Below are positions 44,589-54,133 of a stretch of DNA of 64,000 nucleotides, piece by piece. The notes beneath the pieces were generated by a model. That model worked only from the letters and a program-made list of their open reading frames with translations, made no database searches and was not told the DNA's origin. The stretch is from positions 1,371,751-1,435,750 of the forward strand of contig NZ_FOYO01000001.1 in the NCBI RefSeq assembly GCF_900111945.1, written 5' to 3'. Both the position numbers and the translations under genes were made by a program. Position 1 is the first letter of the stretch; every line of letters starts with the position of its first letter. The DNA comes from Litoreibacter janthinus. GTDB taxonomy: Bacteria; Pseudomonadota; Alphaproteobacteria; Rhodobacterales; Rhodobacteraceae.

Positions 44589-45965
44589 ATGGCGTTCACC
44601 CCTGATATTGCGCAAATTCGCTTTGGCGAAGGGCTGTCGCCTGCCGTCGATCCGCCCTCATCCGTGGACGCCATTTTGCAGCAACTGCGCGGCCCCGACG
44701 TCGCCGCCGAGGCGTTCCCGATTCCGCTGTTCTCGTCACTGCATGGCGAGTTCGCAACGGTCACGGGGTTGCAGCGCGCGATGCGTAAGGGCCGCAACGG
44801 GCCGGACGCGGACGAGCTGACCAAAACCTACAAGCAGGCACGCCGCGCGCTGAATGTGCGTTTGGAAGCTATGTTGGCGCCCGTGCTGTCTCGCTCCATC
44901 ACGACGTCGCAGCCGTTTCGCGAACGCATAACGCGGTTTTGGGCGGATCACTTCACTGTGGTCGGCAAAAGCAACCTGACCGTTAATGCTGTCCCGACCT
45001 ATGTCGAGGAGGCCATTCGCCCTCATGTGGCAGGGCGCTTTGCCGACATGCTGAAAGCGGTGATGGTGAGCCCGATGATGCTGGAATACCTCGACCAGAA
45101 TAGGTCCGTAGGGCCAAATTCGGCGGGCGCAAAGGGGCGGCGCGGGCTGAACGAGAACCTTGCCCGCGAGTTGCTGGAACTGCACACGCTTGGGGTGGAG
45201 GGGGCCTATAAACAGTCGGATGTTCGGCAGTTGGCCGAGCTTTTGACCGGGATGAGCACCGCTCTTGGGCAGGGGTTCCTGTTTCGCGGGAAAATTGCGG
45301 AGCCGGGTGCGGAAACGGTTCTTGGTCATAGCTATGGCGGGGGGCAAGCCTCTGTTGACGATGTGATGGCGTTTCTCGAGGACGTGGCGCACCACCCCGA
45401 TACGGCCCGTCACCTCGCGCGTAAACTGGCAGTACATTTCACCTCGGACATCCCCGACGAGGGGCTGATTTCCCAGATGGCCGATGCCTACCTCGCTTCC
45501 AAGGGGGAGTTGATGGCGGTCTATGACGCGCTGCTTCGGCACCCTTTCGCCTGGGACAGCTTCGGGCAGAAGATAAAACAACCGATGGATTTCGTATGCT
45601 CTGCCCTACGGGTGTTGGAGGTGCCGCCTGCGTCATTGCAAAATCTTAACCGTGCCAAACGCATGGCTTACATCACGTCCCCCATGGCGGGGATGGGGCA
45701 GCAATGGCTTCGGCCAAGCGGGCCGGACGGATGGCCTGAAGAGGCCGAGGCTTGGGTCACCCCGCAGGGCTTGGCAGCGCGGATCCAATGGGCCATGGCA
45801 ATGCCCTCTGCGTTCTTTCGGGGCCTGCCGGACCCGCGAGAGTTTGTCGGCGCGGCGCTTGGCTCTATCGCAGATGAGAAAGTCAACTTTGCAGCACGCG
45901 CTGCGGAAACACGGCGAGAGGGCGTAGGGCTTATCCTCGCTTCCCCCGCGTTTCAGAGGAGATAG
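44589..45965 (+). CDS. DUF1800 domain-containing protein
   Basis: A 458-residue protein of the DUF1800 family, recognised by ITRFWADHFTVVGKSNLTVN, LKAVMVSPMMLEYLDQNRSV, NENLARELLELHTLGVEGAY and VRQLAELLTGMSTA. No signal peptide is evident. It is followed after two bases by a DUF1501 gene, the usual two-gene pairing of unknown function. Confidence 0.88.
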   Translation: MAFTPDIAQIRFGEGLSPAVDPPSSVDAILQQLRGPDVAAEAFPIPLFSSLHGEFATVTGLQRAMRKGRNGPDADELTKTYKQARRALNVRLEAMLAPVLSRSITTSQPFRERITRFWADHFTVVGKSNLTVNAVPTYVEEAIRPHVAGRFADMLKAVMVSPMMLEYLDQNRSVGPNSAGAKGRRGLNENLARELLELHTLGVEGAYKQSDVRQLAELLTGMSTALGQGFLFRGKIAEPGAETVLGHSYGGGQASVDDVMAFLEDVAHHPDTARHLARKLAVHFTSDIPDEGLISQMADAYLASKGELMAVYDALLRHPFAWDSFGQKIKQPMDFVCSALRVLEVPPASLQNLNRAKRMAYITSPMAGMGQQWLRPSGPDGWPEEAEAWVTPQGLAARIQWAMAMPSAFFRGLPDPREFVGAALGSIADEKVNFAARAAETRREGVGLILASPAFQRR

Positions 45966-45967
45966 CG

Positions 45968-47197
45968 ATGTCGGATAACCTATCACGCCGCGGGTTCTTG
46001 TTGCGGGCTTCGGCTTTGGGGTGCTCTGCCGCGGCAAGCCCGTTCATGACGCCAATGACGTTCGCGCAGGCGCCGGGTGACAGCAGGCTGGTGGTGATCA
46101 TCCTGCGTGGCGCTATGGACGGTTTGGATGCGGTGCGGCCGATGGGCGACCCGTTGTTCGGCCAGTATCGCCCGAGTTTGGGCATGGACCAAGACAGCGG
46201 GGCGACTGATCTGAACGGGTTCTTTGCCCTTCACCCCGCGCTGTCTGGGTTGATGCCTTTGTGGCAGCAGGAAGATTTGGCGATCGCTCATGCGGTCTCA
46301 ACCCCGTATCGCGACAAGCGCAGCCATTTTGACGGGCAGGATTTGCTGGAGGCAGGCACTGGGGCAGACGTTGAAGGCGCAACAGCACGAGACGGATGGC
46401 TCAACCGTATGCTGCAAGTGTTGCCTGGCGCTGGGTCGGAGACGGCATTTGCAATTGGGCGTTCTGATATGAAGCTGGTGTCGGGGCGTGCACCGGTGTC
46501 CAGCTGGTCGCCGGACGGGAGGCTGGATATGTCGCCGCAGGCGCGGTTGCTACTGGAAGAAATCTATCACGATGACCCGCTGTTTCACGACACGAGCATG
46601 GACGCGATTGCAATCGCTGAGAGCCTTGGACTGGCCAGTGAGGACAGTTTCGGGTTGTCGAGCCGGGACATGCGTGCGGCGGTCAAAACGGCCAATCAGG
46701 CGGGTGATGCCAGCGTTCTGGCGCAATTCGCCGCGCGGAGGCTGAACGAGGAGGCGCGGATTGCGGCGTTTTCGCTTGGTGGATGGGACACGCACCGTGC
46801 GCAGACCCGCGGCATTACCAGAGCGCTGGGGAATTTACAGGACGCTGTTTTGACATTGCAACAAGAGCTTGGGCCGCGCTGGGACAAGACCGCGATCGTC
46901 GCGGTGACGGAGTTCGGGCGGACAGCGCGCGAGAACGGGACACGGGGCACGGATCATGGAACCGGCGGGGCGATGATTTTGGCGGGGGGCGCTATTCGCG
47001 GAGGACGCATTTATGGCGATTGGCCGGGGCTAGCCGAGGCATCGCTTTATGCCCGTCGTGACCTGATGCCGACCTCCGATGTCAGATCCTATATCGCGTG
47101 GCTCATGCACGGGATGTACGGGCTGGACACCGGCACGCTGGGAACCGTTGTGTTTCCGGGGCTTCAGCTTGGACGAGATCCTGGCCTTCTGGCCTGA
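45968..47197 (+). CDS. DUF1501 domain-containing protein with Tat signal
   Basis: A 409-residue protein beginning MSDNLSRRGFLLRASALG, a twin-arginine export signal, with a cleavage region near FAQA. It shows the family core LVVIILRGAMDGLDAVRP, AHAVSTPYRDKRSHFDGQ, FSLGGWDTHRAQTRGITRAL and VAVTEFGRTARENGTRGTDH. This is the alkaline phosphatase-like metal-binding fold in which the D/H residues are conserved. It is paired with the upstream DUF1800 gene. Its role is unknown. Confidence 0.9.
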   Translation: MSDNLSRRGFLLRASALGCSAAASPFMTPMTFAQAPGDSRLVVIILRGAMDGLDAVRPMGDPLFGQYRPSLGMDQDSGATDLNGFFALHPALSGLMPLWQQEDLAIAHAVSTPYRDKRSHFDGQDLLEAGTGADVEGATARDGWLNRMLQVLPGAGSETAFAIGRSDMKLVSGRAPVSSWSPDGRLDMSPQARLLLEEIYHDDPLFHDTSMDAIAIAESLGLASEDSFGLSSRDMRAAVKTANQAGDASVLAQFAARRLNEEARIAAFSLGGWDTHRAQTRGITRALGNLQDAVLTLQQELGPRWDKTAIVAVTEFGRTARENGTRGTDHGTGGAMILAGGAIRGGRIYGDWPGLAEASLYARRDLMPTSDVRSYIAWLMHGMYGLDTGTLGTVVFPGLQLGRDPGLLA

Positions 47198-47206
47198 ATT
47201 CAGGAT

Positions 47207-47395
47207 TTAGAACGCAGCGTTTACGTCGTGGTCGACCATGGTGGTGGACAAATCACCGCTGAGGTCTTCCATCCCGTTGGAAACGGATGCGGTCACGGCC
47301 AGAGCCAGACCGACCAAAGCCGCCATAAGCATCGTCATGTCGACCACAGCTGCACCGTCTTCAGTACGCAGAAAATTAGTAACAATCGTTTTCAT
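47207..47395 (-). CDS. Flp-like pilin-type small protein
   Basis: A 62-residue protein MKTIVTNFLRTEDGAAVVDM with one hydrophobic stretch (MLMAALVGLALAVTASV), like a Flp/type IVb prepilin. The +5 Glu after the expected G/A processing site is Asp here (GAAVVD). GAGGAG precedes the ATG at 47395. No tad/pilus genes are nearby. It ends convergently 9 bases from the DUF1501 gene. Confidence 0.65.
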   Translation of the reverse strand: MKTIVTNFLRTEDGAAVVDMTMLMAALVGLALAVTASVSNGMEDLSGDLSTTMVDHDVNAAF

Positions 47396-47608
47396 CGTCT
47401 CACTCCTCAAATCCGCAGTTCGCCGTCCGAAGGACGCTTCGGGGGCAACGGGGCCTGCTGTTTTTCTGCAGTTTAAACGTGGCATCATTACGTCGCGAAC
47501 TGGGTATGATGGAGGTCAATTCGAGGTCAATTCAGGCATGCATCTGCCTTTGCGATTCCTGCGTATCCGAAATAGGATCGTCGTGATTCAAGTGCTGGGA
47601 ATGGTGGT

Positions 47609-48322
47609 ATGATCAAGACGGGTGAGAGTGATCGGCCACTTTTGGATTGGACGCCGCCCAGACAGCCGGATGCCGAGGTCTTGTCGGGGCGTTACGTGCA
47701 ATTGGAGCGGCTTTGTGCGGATCAGCATGCGGCGGACTTGCATCGCGCGAATTCGGTGGATGACGCGATCTGGGATTATTTGCCTTACGGGCCCTTTGCG
47801 TCTTCCGCCGCCTATCACCGCTGGGCGCGAGACATAAGTCAGAAGGACGATCTGTGTTTCTACGCCATTAAGCCACACGCCACCGGGCATTTCAGTGGCG
47901 TAGCAAGTTACCTCAGAATTGCGCCGGAGGCGGGATCTATCGAAGTGGGGCACATTAACTTCGCGCCGGAGTTGCAGCGCACGGTTGCCGCGACCGAGGC
48001 CATTTTCTTGATGATGCAATGGGCATTTGAGGCGGGATACCGCCGTTTCGAATGGAAATGCAACGCGGCGAACCTTGGATCGCGGCGGGCGGCGCAGCGC
48101 TATGGCTTCAGCTACGAAGGGGTGTTCCGTCAGGCTGGCGTCGTGAAAGGACGCAACCGCGACACCGCTTGGTTCGCCTGCATTGATCAGGAATGGCCGG
48201 CGTTGAAGGAGGCGTTCCAAGCATGGCTGGCCCCGGCAAACTTTGACGCCAAAGGTACCCAAATTGAGACTTTGGGGGCGCTGACGCAGCTTGTCCGCGT
48301 CGCCAGCGACCCCTTGCTTTAG
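47609..48322 (+). CDS. GNAT family N-acetyltransferase (RimJ/RimL-like)
   Basis: A 237-residue acetyltransferase. It has GHFSGVASYLRIAPEAGSIE, VGHINFAPELQRTVAATEAI and FEWKCNAANLGSRRAAQRYG, the pattern of RimJ/RimL-type protein or small-molecule acetyltransferases. The substrate is unknown. Its stop shares a TTAG with the convergent response regulator gene. Confidence 0.85.
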   Translation: MIKTGESDRPLLDWTPPRQPDAEVLSGRYVQLERLCADQHAADLHRANSVDDAIWDYLPYGPFASSAAYHRWARDISQKDDLCFYAIKPHATGHFSGVASYLRIAPEAGSIEVGHINFAPELQRTVAATEAIFLMMQWAFEAGYRRFEWKCNAANLGSRRAAQRYGFSYEGVFRQAGVVKGRNRDTAWFACIDQEWPALKEAFQAWLAPANFDAKGTQIETLGALTQLVRVASDPLL

Positions 48323-49095
48323 ACGAGTTCGCGCACCTTGAGGCGGGCTTGGATATGATCGCGCGTCGCCTGAATGGCTTGCCTGCGACCATTGCCGTTG
48401 GTTTGCGCTTGCGACAGCATCCGCGCGACACCAACGAGCTCAGCATCATTAGCCAGCCGCGCCAATCCCTGTAAGAACGGGGCGACATAGGGCAAGGCGT
48501 CGAGCCCGCTGCCCAAAAGCTCGTCGATATGGGACAGGTCTTCATTCAATGCGATCACGTCCGGAGAAACGGTTTCGTGGCTGAGCAAGCGCGGCCCGGT
48601 GGGGCGCATGTCTTCGGGCAGGTGATTGAGGATCGTCTGCTGAAACGCGCAGACGGATGCGATGGGTTTCGGCAGAAACTCGTTGGCGCCTGCGGCCAAT
48701 GCGGCTTCGCCTGAGCCGTCGCCATCCGCACCGCTGGTGGCAATCAGGACGGGGCGTATCGAGTCGTCCTCGCGCGCCAGTTCCGCGATCAGGTCGATGC
48801 CTGAGCCGTCGGGCAGGCCTAAATCGATGATCACCACCGAGGGGCGGTAGACTTGCAGGTGGCGGTGGGCCGCCGTCAGGCTGTCCGCCCGTCGAATGCG
48901 GGCGCCTGAACGGATGCACAAAAGGCGCACAGCCTCAGATGCATATCGGCTGTCCTCGACCACCAGAACAGTGAGGCCCAGCAAAGGGCGTAAAGCAGTC
49001 GCATGAATTGTGAGGGGCGTGTAACCTGAATCGTCGGGCATTTGCGGGTCTCCGGCAGCAAGAGAGGGTGAGTCGTCTGGCTCCAGATTGCGCAT
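48319..49095 (-). CDS. Response regulator with a receiver domain and uncharacterised C-terminal part
   Basis: A 258-residue protein. The receiver domain spans about residues 40-155: VLVVEDSRYASEAVRLL with the acidic pocket, the phospho-acceptor Asp in VVIIDLGLPDGSGIDLI, the Thr/Ser in LIATSGADGDG and the Lys in FLPKPIASVC. The following 90 residues are helical (NEDLSHIDELLGSGLDALPY) with no DNA-binding motif, so it may act by protein contacts. No histidine kinase is adjacent. Confidence 0.82.
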   Translation of the reverse strand: MRNLEPDDSPSLAAGDPQMPDDSGYTPLTIHATALRPLLGLTVLVVEDSRYASEAVRLLCIRSGARIRRADSLTAAHRHLQVYRPSVVIIDLGLPDGSGIDLIAELAREDDSIRPVLIATSGADGDGSGEAALAAGANEFLPKPIASVCAFQQTILNHLPEDMRPTGPRLLSHETVSPDVIALNEDLSHIDELLGSGLDALPYVAPFLQGLARLANDAELVGVARMLSQAQTNGNGRRQAIQATRDHIQARLKVRELV

Positions 49096-49206
49096 CGAGA
49101 CCTAACAGAAAGTGAATAGCGCGGATTTTACGCACCTTGTGCGCTTGCGATGCCCGCAGGCCGCCGCCATAACCTGTGAAACTTATGCGACCAAACGGAG
49201 AGCCCG

Positions 49207-49611
49207 ATGATTGGCAGATTGAACCACGTGGCCATTGCAGTGCCAGACCTTGCCGCTGCCTGTGCGCAATACAAAGACACGCTGGGGGCCAATGTTGGCT
49301 CACCTCAGGACGAGCCGGATCATGGCGTCACAGTGGTGTTTATCGAACTGCCGAATACCAAGATCGAGCTGCTGTTTCCTTTGGGCGAGAACAGCCCGAT
49401 CCAAGGATTTCTGGATAAGAACCCGTCGGGCGGCATCCACCATATCTGCTATGAAGTGGACGACATCATCGAGGCACGCGACCGCTTGAAGGACAGCGGC
49501 GCGCGCGTGCTTGGCAACGGGGAGCCGAAGATCGGCGCCCATGGCAAGCCCGTTTTGTTCCTGCATCCCAAAGACTTCACGGGCACATTGGTCGAGTTGG
49601 AGCAAGCCTGA
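49207..49611 (+). CDS. mce: Methylmalonyl-CoA epimerase
   Basis: A 134-residue VOC-fold enzyme that interconverts methylmalonyl-CoA (and ethylmalonyl-CoA) epimers. It starts MIGRLNHVAIAVPDLAAACA, and has LPNTKIELLFPLGENSPIQG, GGIHHICYEVDDIIEA and the last metal Glu in GTLVELEQA. It fits the ethylmalonyl-CoA pathway represented by ccr at the window start. It overlaps the DUF1467 gene by one base. Confidence 0.94.
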   Translation: MIGRLNHVAIAVPDLAAACAQYKDTLGANVGSPQDEPDHGVTVVFIELPNTKIELLFPLGENSPIQGFLDKNPSGGIHHICYEVDDIIEARDRLKDSGARVLGNGEPKIGAHGKPVLFLHPKDFTGTLVELEQA

Positions 49612-49886
49612 TGGCAATCACATCTGCCATCGTGGTGTTCGCGGTCGTCTGGTTTTTGGTGCTGTTTTGCGTCTTGCCGTACAATACGCCTAGCCAGAAC
49701 GAGGTGGGCGAGGTTGCTCCGGGCACGCCGCGCTCTGCCCCTGCCAATCCACAGATGAAGCGCAAGTTTTTGATCACAACGGCCATTACCGTTGTGATCT
49801 GGATCCCGCTTTGTCTGGCGATCATCTATGGCTATATCAACGCCGACACGATGAACCTGTATAAGCGGTTCGGCCCAGATAGCTGA
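49611..49886 (+). CDS. DUF1467 family membrane protein
   Basis: A 91-residue protein with two hydrophobic segments (VVFAVVWFLVLFCVLPYNTP, with the family motif LPYNTPSQNEVGEV just after it, and LITTAITVVIWIPLCLAIIY). It is translationally coupled to mce (TGATG), an arrangement common in alphaproteobacteria. Function unknown. Confidence 0.88.
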   Translation: MAITSAIVVFAVVWFLVLFCVLPYNTPSQNEVGEVAPGTPRSAPANPQMKRKFLITTAITVVIWIPLCLAIIYGYINADTMNLYKRFGPDS

Positions 49887-49893
49887 TCGCCGC

Positions 49894-50580
49894 TTAGCGG
49901 GCCAAACGGTGGAACAAATGGGTGAAGCTTGCGACACCCAGAATGGGGACCAAGAGGTTCACAAAAGGAATGGTCAAAGGGATCGCCATAAGCGTTCCCG
50001 CGACCCATATCTGAAGCCGGTTGCGCTTGCGAAACTCCCGCGCACCCACGGCGCCTAGGCGACGCTGCGCCACGAGCGTCGCATATTCCCGACCAAGCAT
50101 GAGCCCGTTCACGCCCCAGAATATCAACGGGGCGAAGGGCGGAAAAATCACATACAGGATCAACGCCACAAGGTTCACGGCCAACAGCAGGCCAAGAAAT
50201 TTGAAGGTTTCGCCAAGCACTTCGCCCAAGGGAAGGGCGGCGACGGGGGGCTGGCCGGGGTAGTGTTCCGCCTCGACAGCGTCGACGACCTGATCAAGGA
50301 ACAGGCCGGTGAACGCGGAGGCGACGGGCACCATCAAGATGACCGACGCCCCGAGCATGACGGGCACAACCGCCCATGACAGGACGTTGTCGATCCACGT
50401 GATTTCGCCGATCCAAGGCAGGGTAAAGCTTTCTGGGACAACCAGCCCCACGCTCCACGCGAAAAAAACGGTGAACCCAAACAGCAGGGCCAGTGTCAGC
50501 CCGACGCCTGTCAGAAGCACTTTTAGAAAGCGACCATCACCGATTTGGCCCAAGGCCTTCAGGAAATCCGAAAAAATCAT
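49894..50580 (-). CDS. EI24 domain-containing (CysZ-like) membrane protein
   Basis: A 228-residue inner-membrane protein starting MIFSDFLKALGQIGDGRFLK, with about four hydrophobic regions. The EI24/CysZ signatures are seen as FTGLFLDQVVDAVEAEHYPG and NGLMLGREYATLVAQRRLGA. CysZ imports sulfate in E. coli; a sulfate role fits sat/cysC elsewhere in the window but is unproven. Its ATG overlaps the stop of the nitroreductase gene (ATGA). Confidence 0.82.
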   Translation of the reverse strand: MIFSDFLKALGQIGDGRFLKVLLTGVGLTLALLFGFTVFFAWSVGLVVPESFTLPWIGEITWIDNVLSWAVVPVMLGASVILMVPVASAFTGLFLDQVVDAVEAEHYPGQPPVAALPLGEVLGETFKFLGLLLAVNLVALILYVIFPPFAPLIFWGVNGLMLGREYATLVAQRRLGAVGAREFRKRNRLQIWVAGTLMAIPLTIPFVNLLVPILGVASFTHLFHRLAR

Positions 50581-51155
50581 GTGCTTAGCCACGTTGTAAT
50601 AGCGTCAAGGTCGGGGCGGGGGCGATCCGGCGGCGTCGAAGTTTCGGTGCCGATATGAATGAAACCCGCGACATATTCATGCTCCGCCAAATCCAAACCC
50701 TTGATCAAAAATTCACGGTCAAATGCTGTCCAGCCGGTGAGCCAGTTCGCGCCCCAGCCAGCTGCAAGGGCGGAATTGAGCAAGGCAAGACATACCGCGC
50801 CCGCGCTGAGGGTTTGCTCTATCTCCGGGATTTTCTCAGACGCTTTGGGCGATGCGACAACCGCGACCGAGAGCGGGGCCGTCAAGAACATGGCTGCAAT
50901 CTTGTCGGTGTCGTCCGGAGACCGGCCCAACTCCGTGCTGCGTTGGCGGGCAAGTTCGGATAGACGGTGCATTGCCGCGTGTTCCAGCACAATGAAGCGC
51001 CAGGGCTCCAGTTTGCCGTGATCAGGTGTGCGCGCGGCGGCTGTAAGCAACGGAAGCAATGCGTCGCGGTCGGGGGCGGGCGCGGTAAGTGTTTTGTGGG
51101 GGCGGGAGCGACGGGTTAGCAGGAACTCAAGCGCGTCGGTGTTTGGTGTCGGCAT
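50577..51155 (-). CDS. Nitroreductase family protein
   Basis: A 192-residue FMN-binding protein: LLTRRSRPHKTLTAPAPDRD (the RRS motif contacts FMN), AARTPDHGKLEPWRFIVLEH and AGWGANWLTGWTAFDREFLI. It resembles the YdjA-type NAD(P)H nitroreductases. The substrate is unknown. It is coupled to the downstream EI24 gene. Confidence 0.87.
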   Translation of the reverse strand: MPTPNTDALEFLLTRRSRPHKTLTAPAPDRDALLPLLTAAARTPDHGKLEPWRFIVLEHAAMHRLSELARQRSTELGRSPDDTDKIAAMFLTAPLSVAVVASPKASEKIPEIEQTLSAGAVCLALLNSALAAGWGANWLTGWTAFDREFLIKGLDLAEHEYVAGFIHIGTETSTPPDRPRPDLDAITTWLST

Positions 51156-51190
51156 GGTAACTGGTCCCTCGTTGCTGGACCCTATGTCGG

Positions 51191-51346
51191 TCAGGCGGGG
51201 CCTGAATTCAAGGCCTCTGGGTGCAGCGCGAGCGTCACTGGCGCTACAAGTGTAGCGCGTGCAGTCGCTGGGCGCGACTTCGCCCAGACAAGCAACGCGA
51301 CCAGCACGCAGAAAACAGCCAGTAGAACCAGAAGCCCTTTGATCAT
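51191..51346 (-). CDS. 51-residue single-pass membrane peptide overlapping topA
   Basis: Open frame MIKGLLVLLAVFCVLVALLV followed by WAKSRPATARATLVAPVT and a short tail. It has one strong membrane helix then a basic segment, and stops at 51191. Its ATG overlaps the topA stop as ATGA, a typical coupled start. I see no known domain. Likely co-translated with topA. Confidence 0.6.
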   Translation of the reverse strand: MIKGLLVLLAVFCVLVALLVWAKSRPATARATLVAPVTLALHPEALNSGPA

Positions 51347-53925
51347 TTCTTAGCGGCGGACTTTTTCTTCGCAGGCGCTTTCTTCTTGGCCGGAGCCTTG
51401 CGCTTTTTGCCGCCTTTGGACTGCTTTTCGACGATCAGCTGAACGGCTTGATCTACGGTCAGATCTTCCGGCGCAATGTCTTTCGGCACTGTGGCATTGA
51501 CCTTTTCCCACTTCACGTAGGGCCCGTATTTGCCTTCCATGATGGTGATCGCGCCGCCCTCGTCAGGGTGCTCGCCCATATCCCGCAGGGTTTTGGCAAC
51601 GCCACCGCGCCCACCGCGCGAGGCGACTTTTTCAGCCAGCAATTGCACGGCGCGGTTCATGCCGACGTCAAAAACCTCTTCAAGGCTTTCAAGGTTGGCA
51701 TTGGTCCCACCCCGGTTGGACGTGGTGTCCGCGTGTTTGATATAGGGGCCATAACGACCGATATTAGCCCACACATTCACGCCGTCTTCCGGATGCGGCC
51801 CGATCAAACGCGGCAGTGACAGCAATCGCACAGCCTGCGGCAGGTCAAGATCTTCCGGCGGCCATTCTTTGGGGATCGACTGGCGTGGCGGCTTTTTGTT
51901 GTCGTCCGTCACTTCACCACGCTGGGCGTAGGGCCCGAAGCGGCCTTTATGGATCCAGATTTTGTCGCCGTCGTCCTCGCCCAGCAGCTTGCCTTCCGGC
52001 GGAATGGCGGAGGCTTCGAGTTCGGGGTTCGGCGGCCCAAAGGGACGGGTGTATTTGCACTCGGGGTAGCGCGAGCAGCCGATGAAGGCCCCACCGGACC
52101 GCGCGGTGCGCATCGACAGGCGGCCTTCGCCGCAGTTCGGGCAAAGGCGCGGGTCGGTGCCGTCTTCATTTGGCGGGAAGATATGAGGTGCCAGCACGTC
52201 GTTGATTTTTTCCAGCACCTCGGTGATGGACAGGTCCAATGCTTCGGCGATCGCGACCGAGAAGTCGCGCCAGAACCGGTCGAGTACGTTCTTGTAGTTG
52301 CGTTCCCCTGCCGAGACGTCGTCGAGCTCTTCTTCAAGCGCGGCGGTGAAATCGTATTCCACGTATTTACTGAAGAAATTGGACAGGAAGACTGTCACCA
52401 GTCGCCCTTTATCCTCGGGGATGAGGCGGTTCTTTTCTTTGCGCACGTAGTCGCGGTCTTGGATCGTGGTCACGATCGACGCGTAGGTGGAGGGACGACC
52501 GATGCCCAACTCTTCCATGCGCTTAACCAGGGTTGCCTCGGTGTAGCGGGGCGGCGGCTGGGTAAAGTGCTGCTCTGGCGTGACGGATTTCTTCGGCGCA
52601 GCTTCGCCTTCGCTGATCTGCGGCAGCGACTTGTCGTCGTCGTCGATCACAGCGTCGTCGCGGCCTTCTTCATAGACCTTCAGAAAGCCGTCAAACATCA
52701 TCACTTGGCCGGAGGCGCGCAATTCGACCTGTCCGTCGCCGGAGGCAATAATGACTGTTGTCCGCTCCAGTCTGGCGGCGGACATTTGAGAGGCGATGGT
52801 GCGCTTGTAGATCAGATCGTAAAGTTTGCGCTGATCGGCATCCATGATCTTCAGGCTTTCGGCATCCATCATCATATCCGTCGGACGGATACATTCGTGG
52901 GCCTCTTGCGCATTCTTGGCCTTGTTTTTGTACATGCGCGGCTCTGACGGGACGTATTTGTCGCCAAATTTGCCCTTGATCGCGTCGCGTGCGGCGTGAA
53001 CCGCCTCGGGCGCCATGTCGATACCGTCTGTCCTCATATAGGTGATGTGACCGGCTTCGTAGAGACGCTGTGCGGCGCTCATGGTTTGGCGCGCGCCCAT
53101 ACCGAACTTCCGACTGGCTTCCTGCTGCAAGGTCGACGTCATGAAGGGGGCCGAGGGGTTGCGCGTGCCGGGTTTGGCTTCGACGCTGCTGACTTTCAGA
53201 TCGCGCGAGCTGATTGCTGCGACGGCCATTTCCGCAGAGGTGGAGTTGGCAATGTCGAACTTATCAAGACGTTTGCCTGCCAGTGTCGTCAGGCGCGCTT
53301 CGTATTCTTGGCCACGGGAGTTCGAAAGCAGGGCTTTGACGGTCCAATATTCCTGCGCGTTGAACTTCTCGATCTCCATCTCGCGGTCGACGATCAGACG
53401 CAAGCAGACGGATTGCACGCGCCCTGCGGATTTCGCGCCGGGAAGGCGGCGCCACAGCACGGGAGACAGTTTGAAGCCCACAAGATAGTCCAGCGCGCGG
53501 CGGGCGAGATATGCGTCGACCAGAGGCTGGTCGACTTGACGCGGGTTCTTCATCGCCTCGGTCACGGCGGTTTTGGTGATCGCGTTGAACACGACGCGGC
53601 TGACCGGGGTGTCCTTTTTGATCGCTTTGCGCAGACGCAGCGCTTCTTCAAGGTGCCACGAAATCGCTTCCCCTTCGCGGTCGGGGTCGGTCGCGAGGAT
53701 CAGGTTGTTGTCGTCTTTCAGGGCATCGGCGATGGCTTTGACGTGCTTTTTGGAGTCGCTTGCGATCTCCCACATCATATCAAAATCATTGTCCGGATCG
53801 ACCGAGCCGTCCTTCGGGGGAAGGTCGCGAACGTGACCGTAGGACGCGAGCACCGTGTAATCGGGGCCGAGATATTTGTTAATTGTCTTGGCCTTGGCGG
53901 GCGACTCGACGACAACTACGGGCAT
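51343..53925 (-). CDS. topA: DNA topoisomerase I
   Basis: An 860-residue type IA topoisomerase that relaxes negative supercoils. Toprim: VVVVESPAKAKTINKYLGPD at the N-terminus with DPDREGEAISWHL. The catalytic Tyr is in GHITYMRTDGIDM. One Cys4 zinc motif is visible (CPNCGEGRL then CSRYPEC). Later repeats of the GPYxK type (FGPYAQRG, YGPYIKHAD, YGPYVKWEK) precede a Lys/Ala-rich tail. AAGGAGAGG lies just before the start codon. Confidence 0.97.
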   Translation of the reverse strand: MPVVVVESPAKAKTINKYLGPDYTVLASYGHVRDLPPKDGSVDPDNDFDMMWEIASDSKKHVKAIADALKDDNNLILATDPDREGEAISWHLEEALRLRKAIKKDTPVSRVVFNAITKTAVTEAMKNPRQVDQPLVDAYLARRALDYLVGFKLSPVLWRRLPGAKSAGRVQSVCLRLIVDREMEIEKFNAQEYWTVKALLSNSRGQEYEARLTTLAGKRLDKFDIANSTSAEMAVAAISSRDLKVSSVEAKPGTRNPSAPFMTSTLQQEASRKFGMGARQTMSAAQRLYEAGHITYMRTDGIDMAPEAVHAARDAIKGKFGDKYVPSEPRMYKNKAKNAQEAHECIRPTDMMMDAESLKIMDADQRKLYDLIYKRTIASQMSAARLERTTVIIASGDGQVELRASGQVMMFDGFLKVYEEGRDDAVIDDDDKSLPQISEGEAAPKKSVTPEQHFTQPPPRYTEATLVKRMEELGIGRPSTYASIVTTIQDRDYVRKEKNRLIPEDKGRLVTVFLSNFFSKYVEYDFTAALEEELDDVSAGERNYKNVLDRFWRDFSVAIAEALDLSITEVLEKINDVLAPHIFPPNEDGTDPRLCPNCGEGRLSMRTARSGGAFIGCSRYPECKYTRPFGPPNPELEASAIPPEGKLLGEDDGDKIWIHKGRFGPYAQRGEVTDDNKKPPRQSIPKEWPPEDLDLPQAVRLLSLPRLIGPHPEDGVNVWANIGRYGPYIKHADTTSNRGGTNANLESLEEVFDVGMNRAVQLLAEKVASRGGRGGVAKTLRDMGEHPDEGGAITIMEGKYGPYVKWEKVNATVPKDIAPEDLTVDQAVQLIVEKQSKGGKKRKAPAKKKAPAKKKSAAKK

Positions 53926-54133
53926 ATCTGCCTCTCCTTATACGGCTACTTCGATCAGCGGTTACATGTGGTCGCAAGGTTGGCCTTGTCAACAGGCGCT
54001 GTCGTCTAATGACATCAGCCAAGGCGGGTTTCACGCCTGATTGGCGGGGAAAATTGCCATTGCGTGCCCAAATGACGCAAGGTTGAGGCGAAGAGATGGT
54101 GAAAGCGCCATCAATAATGTCTAAGTGATCGAT

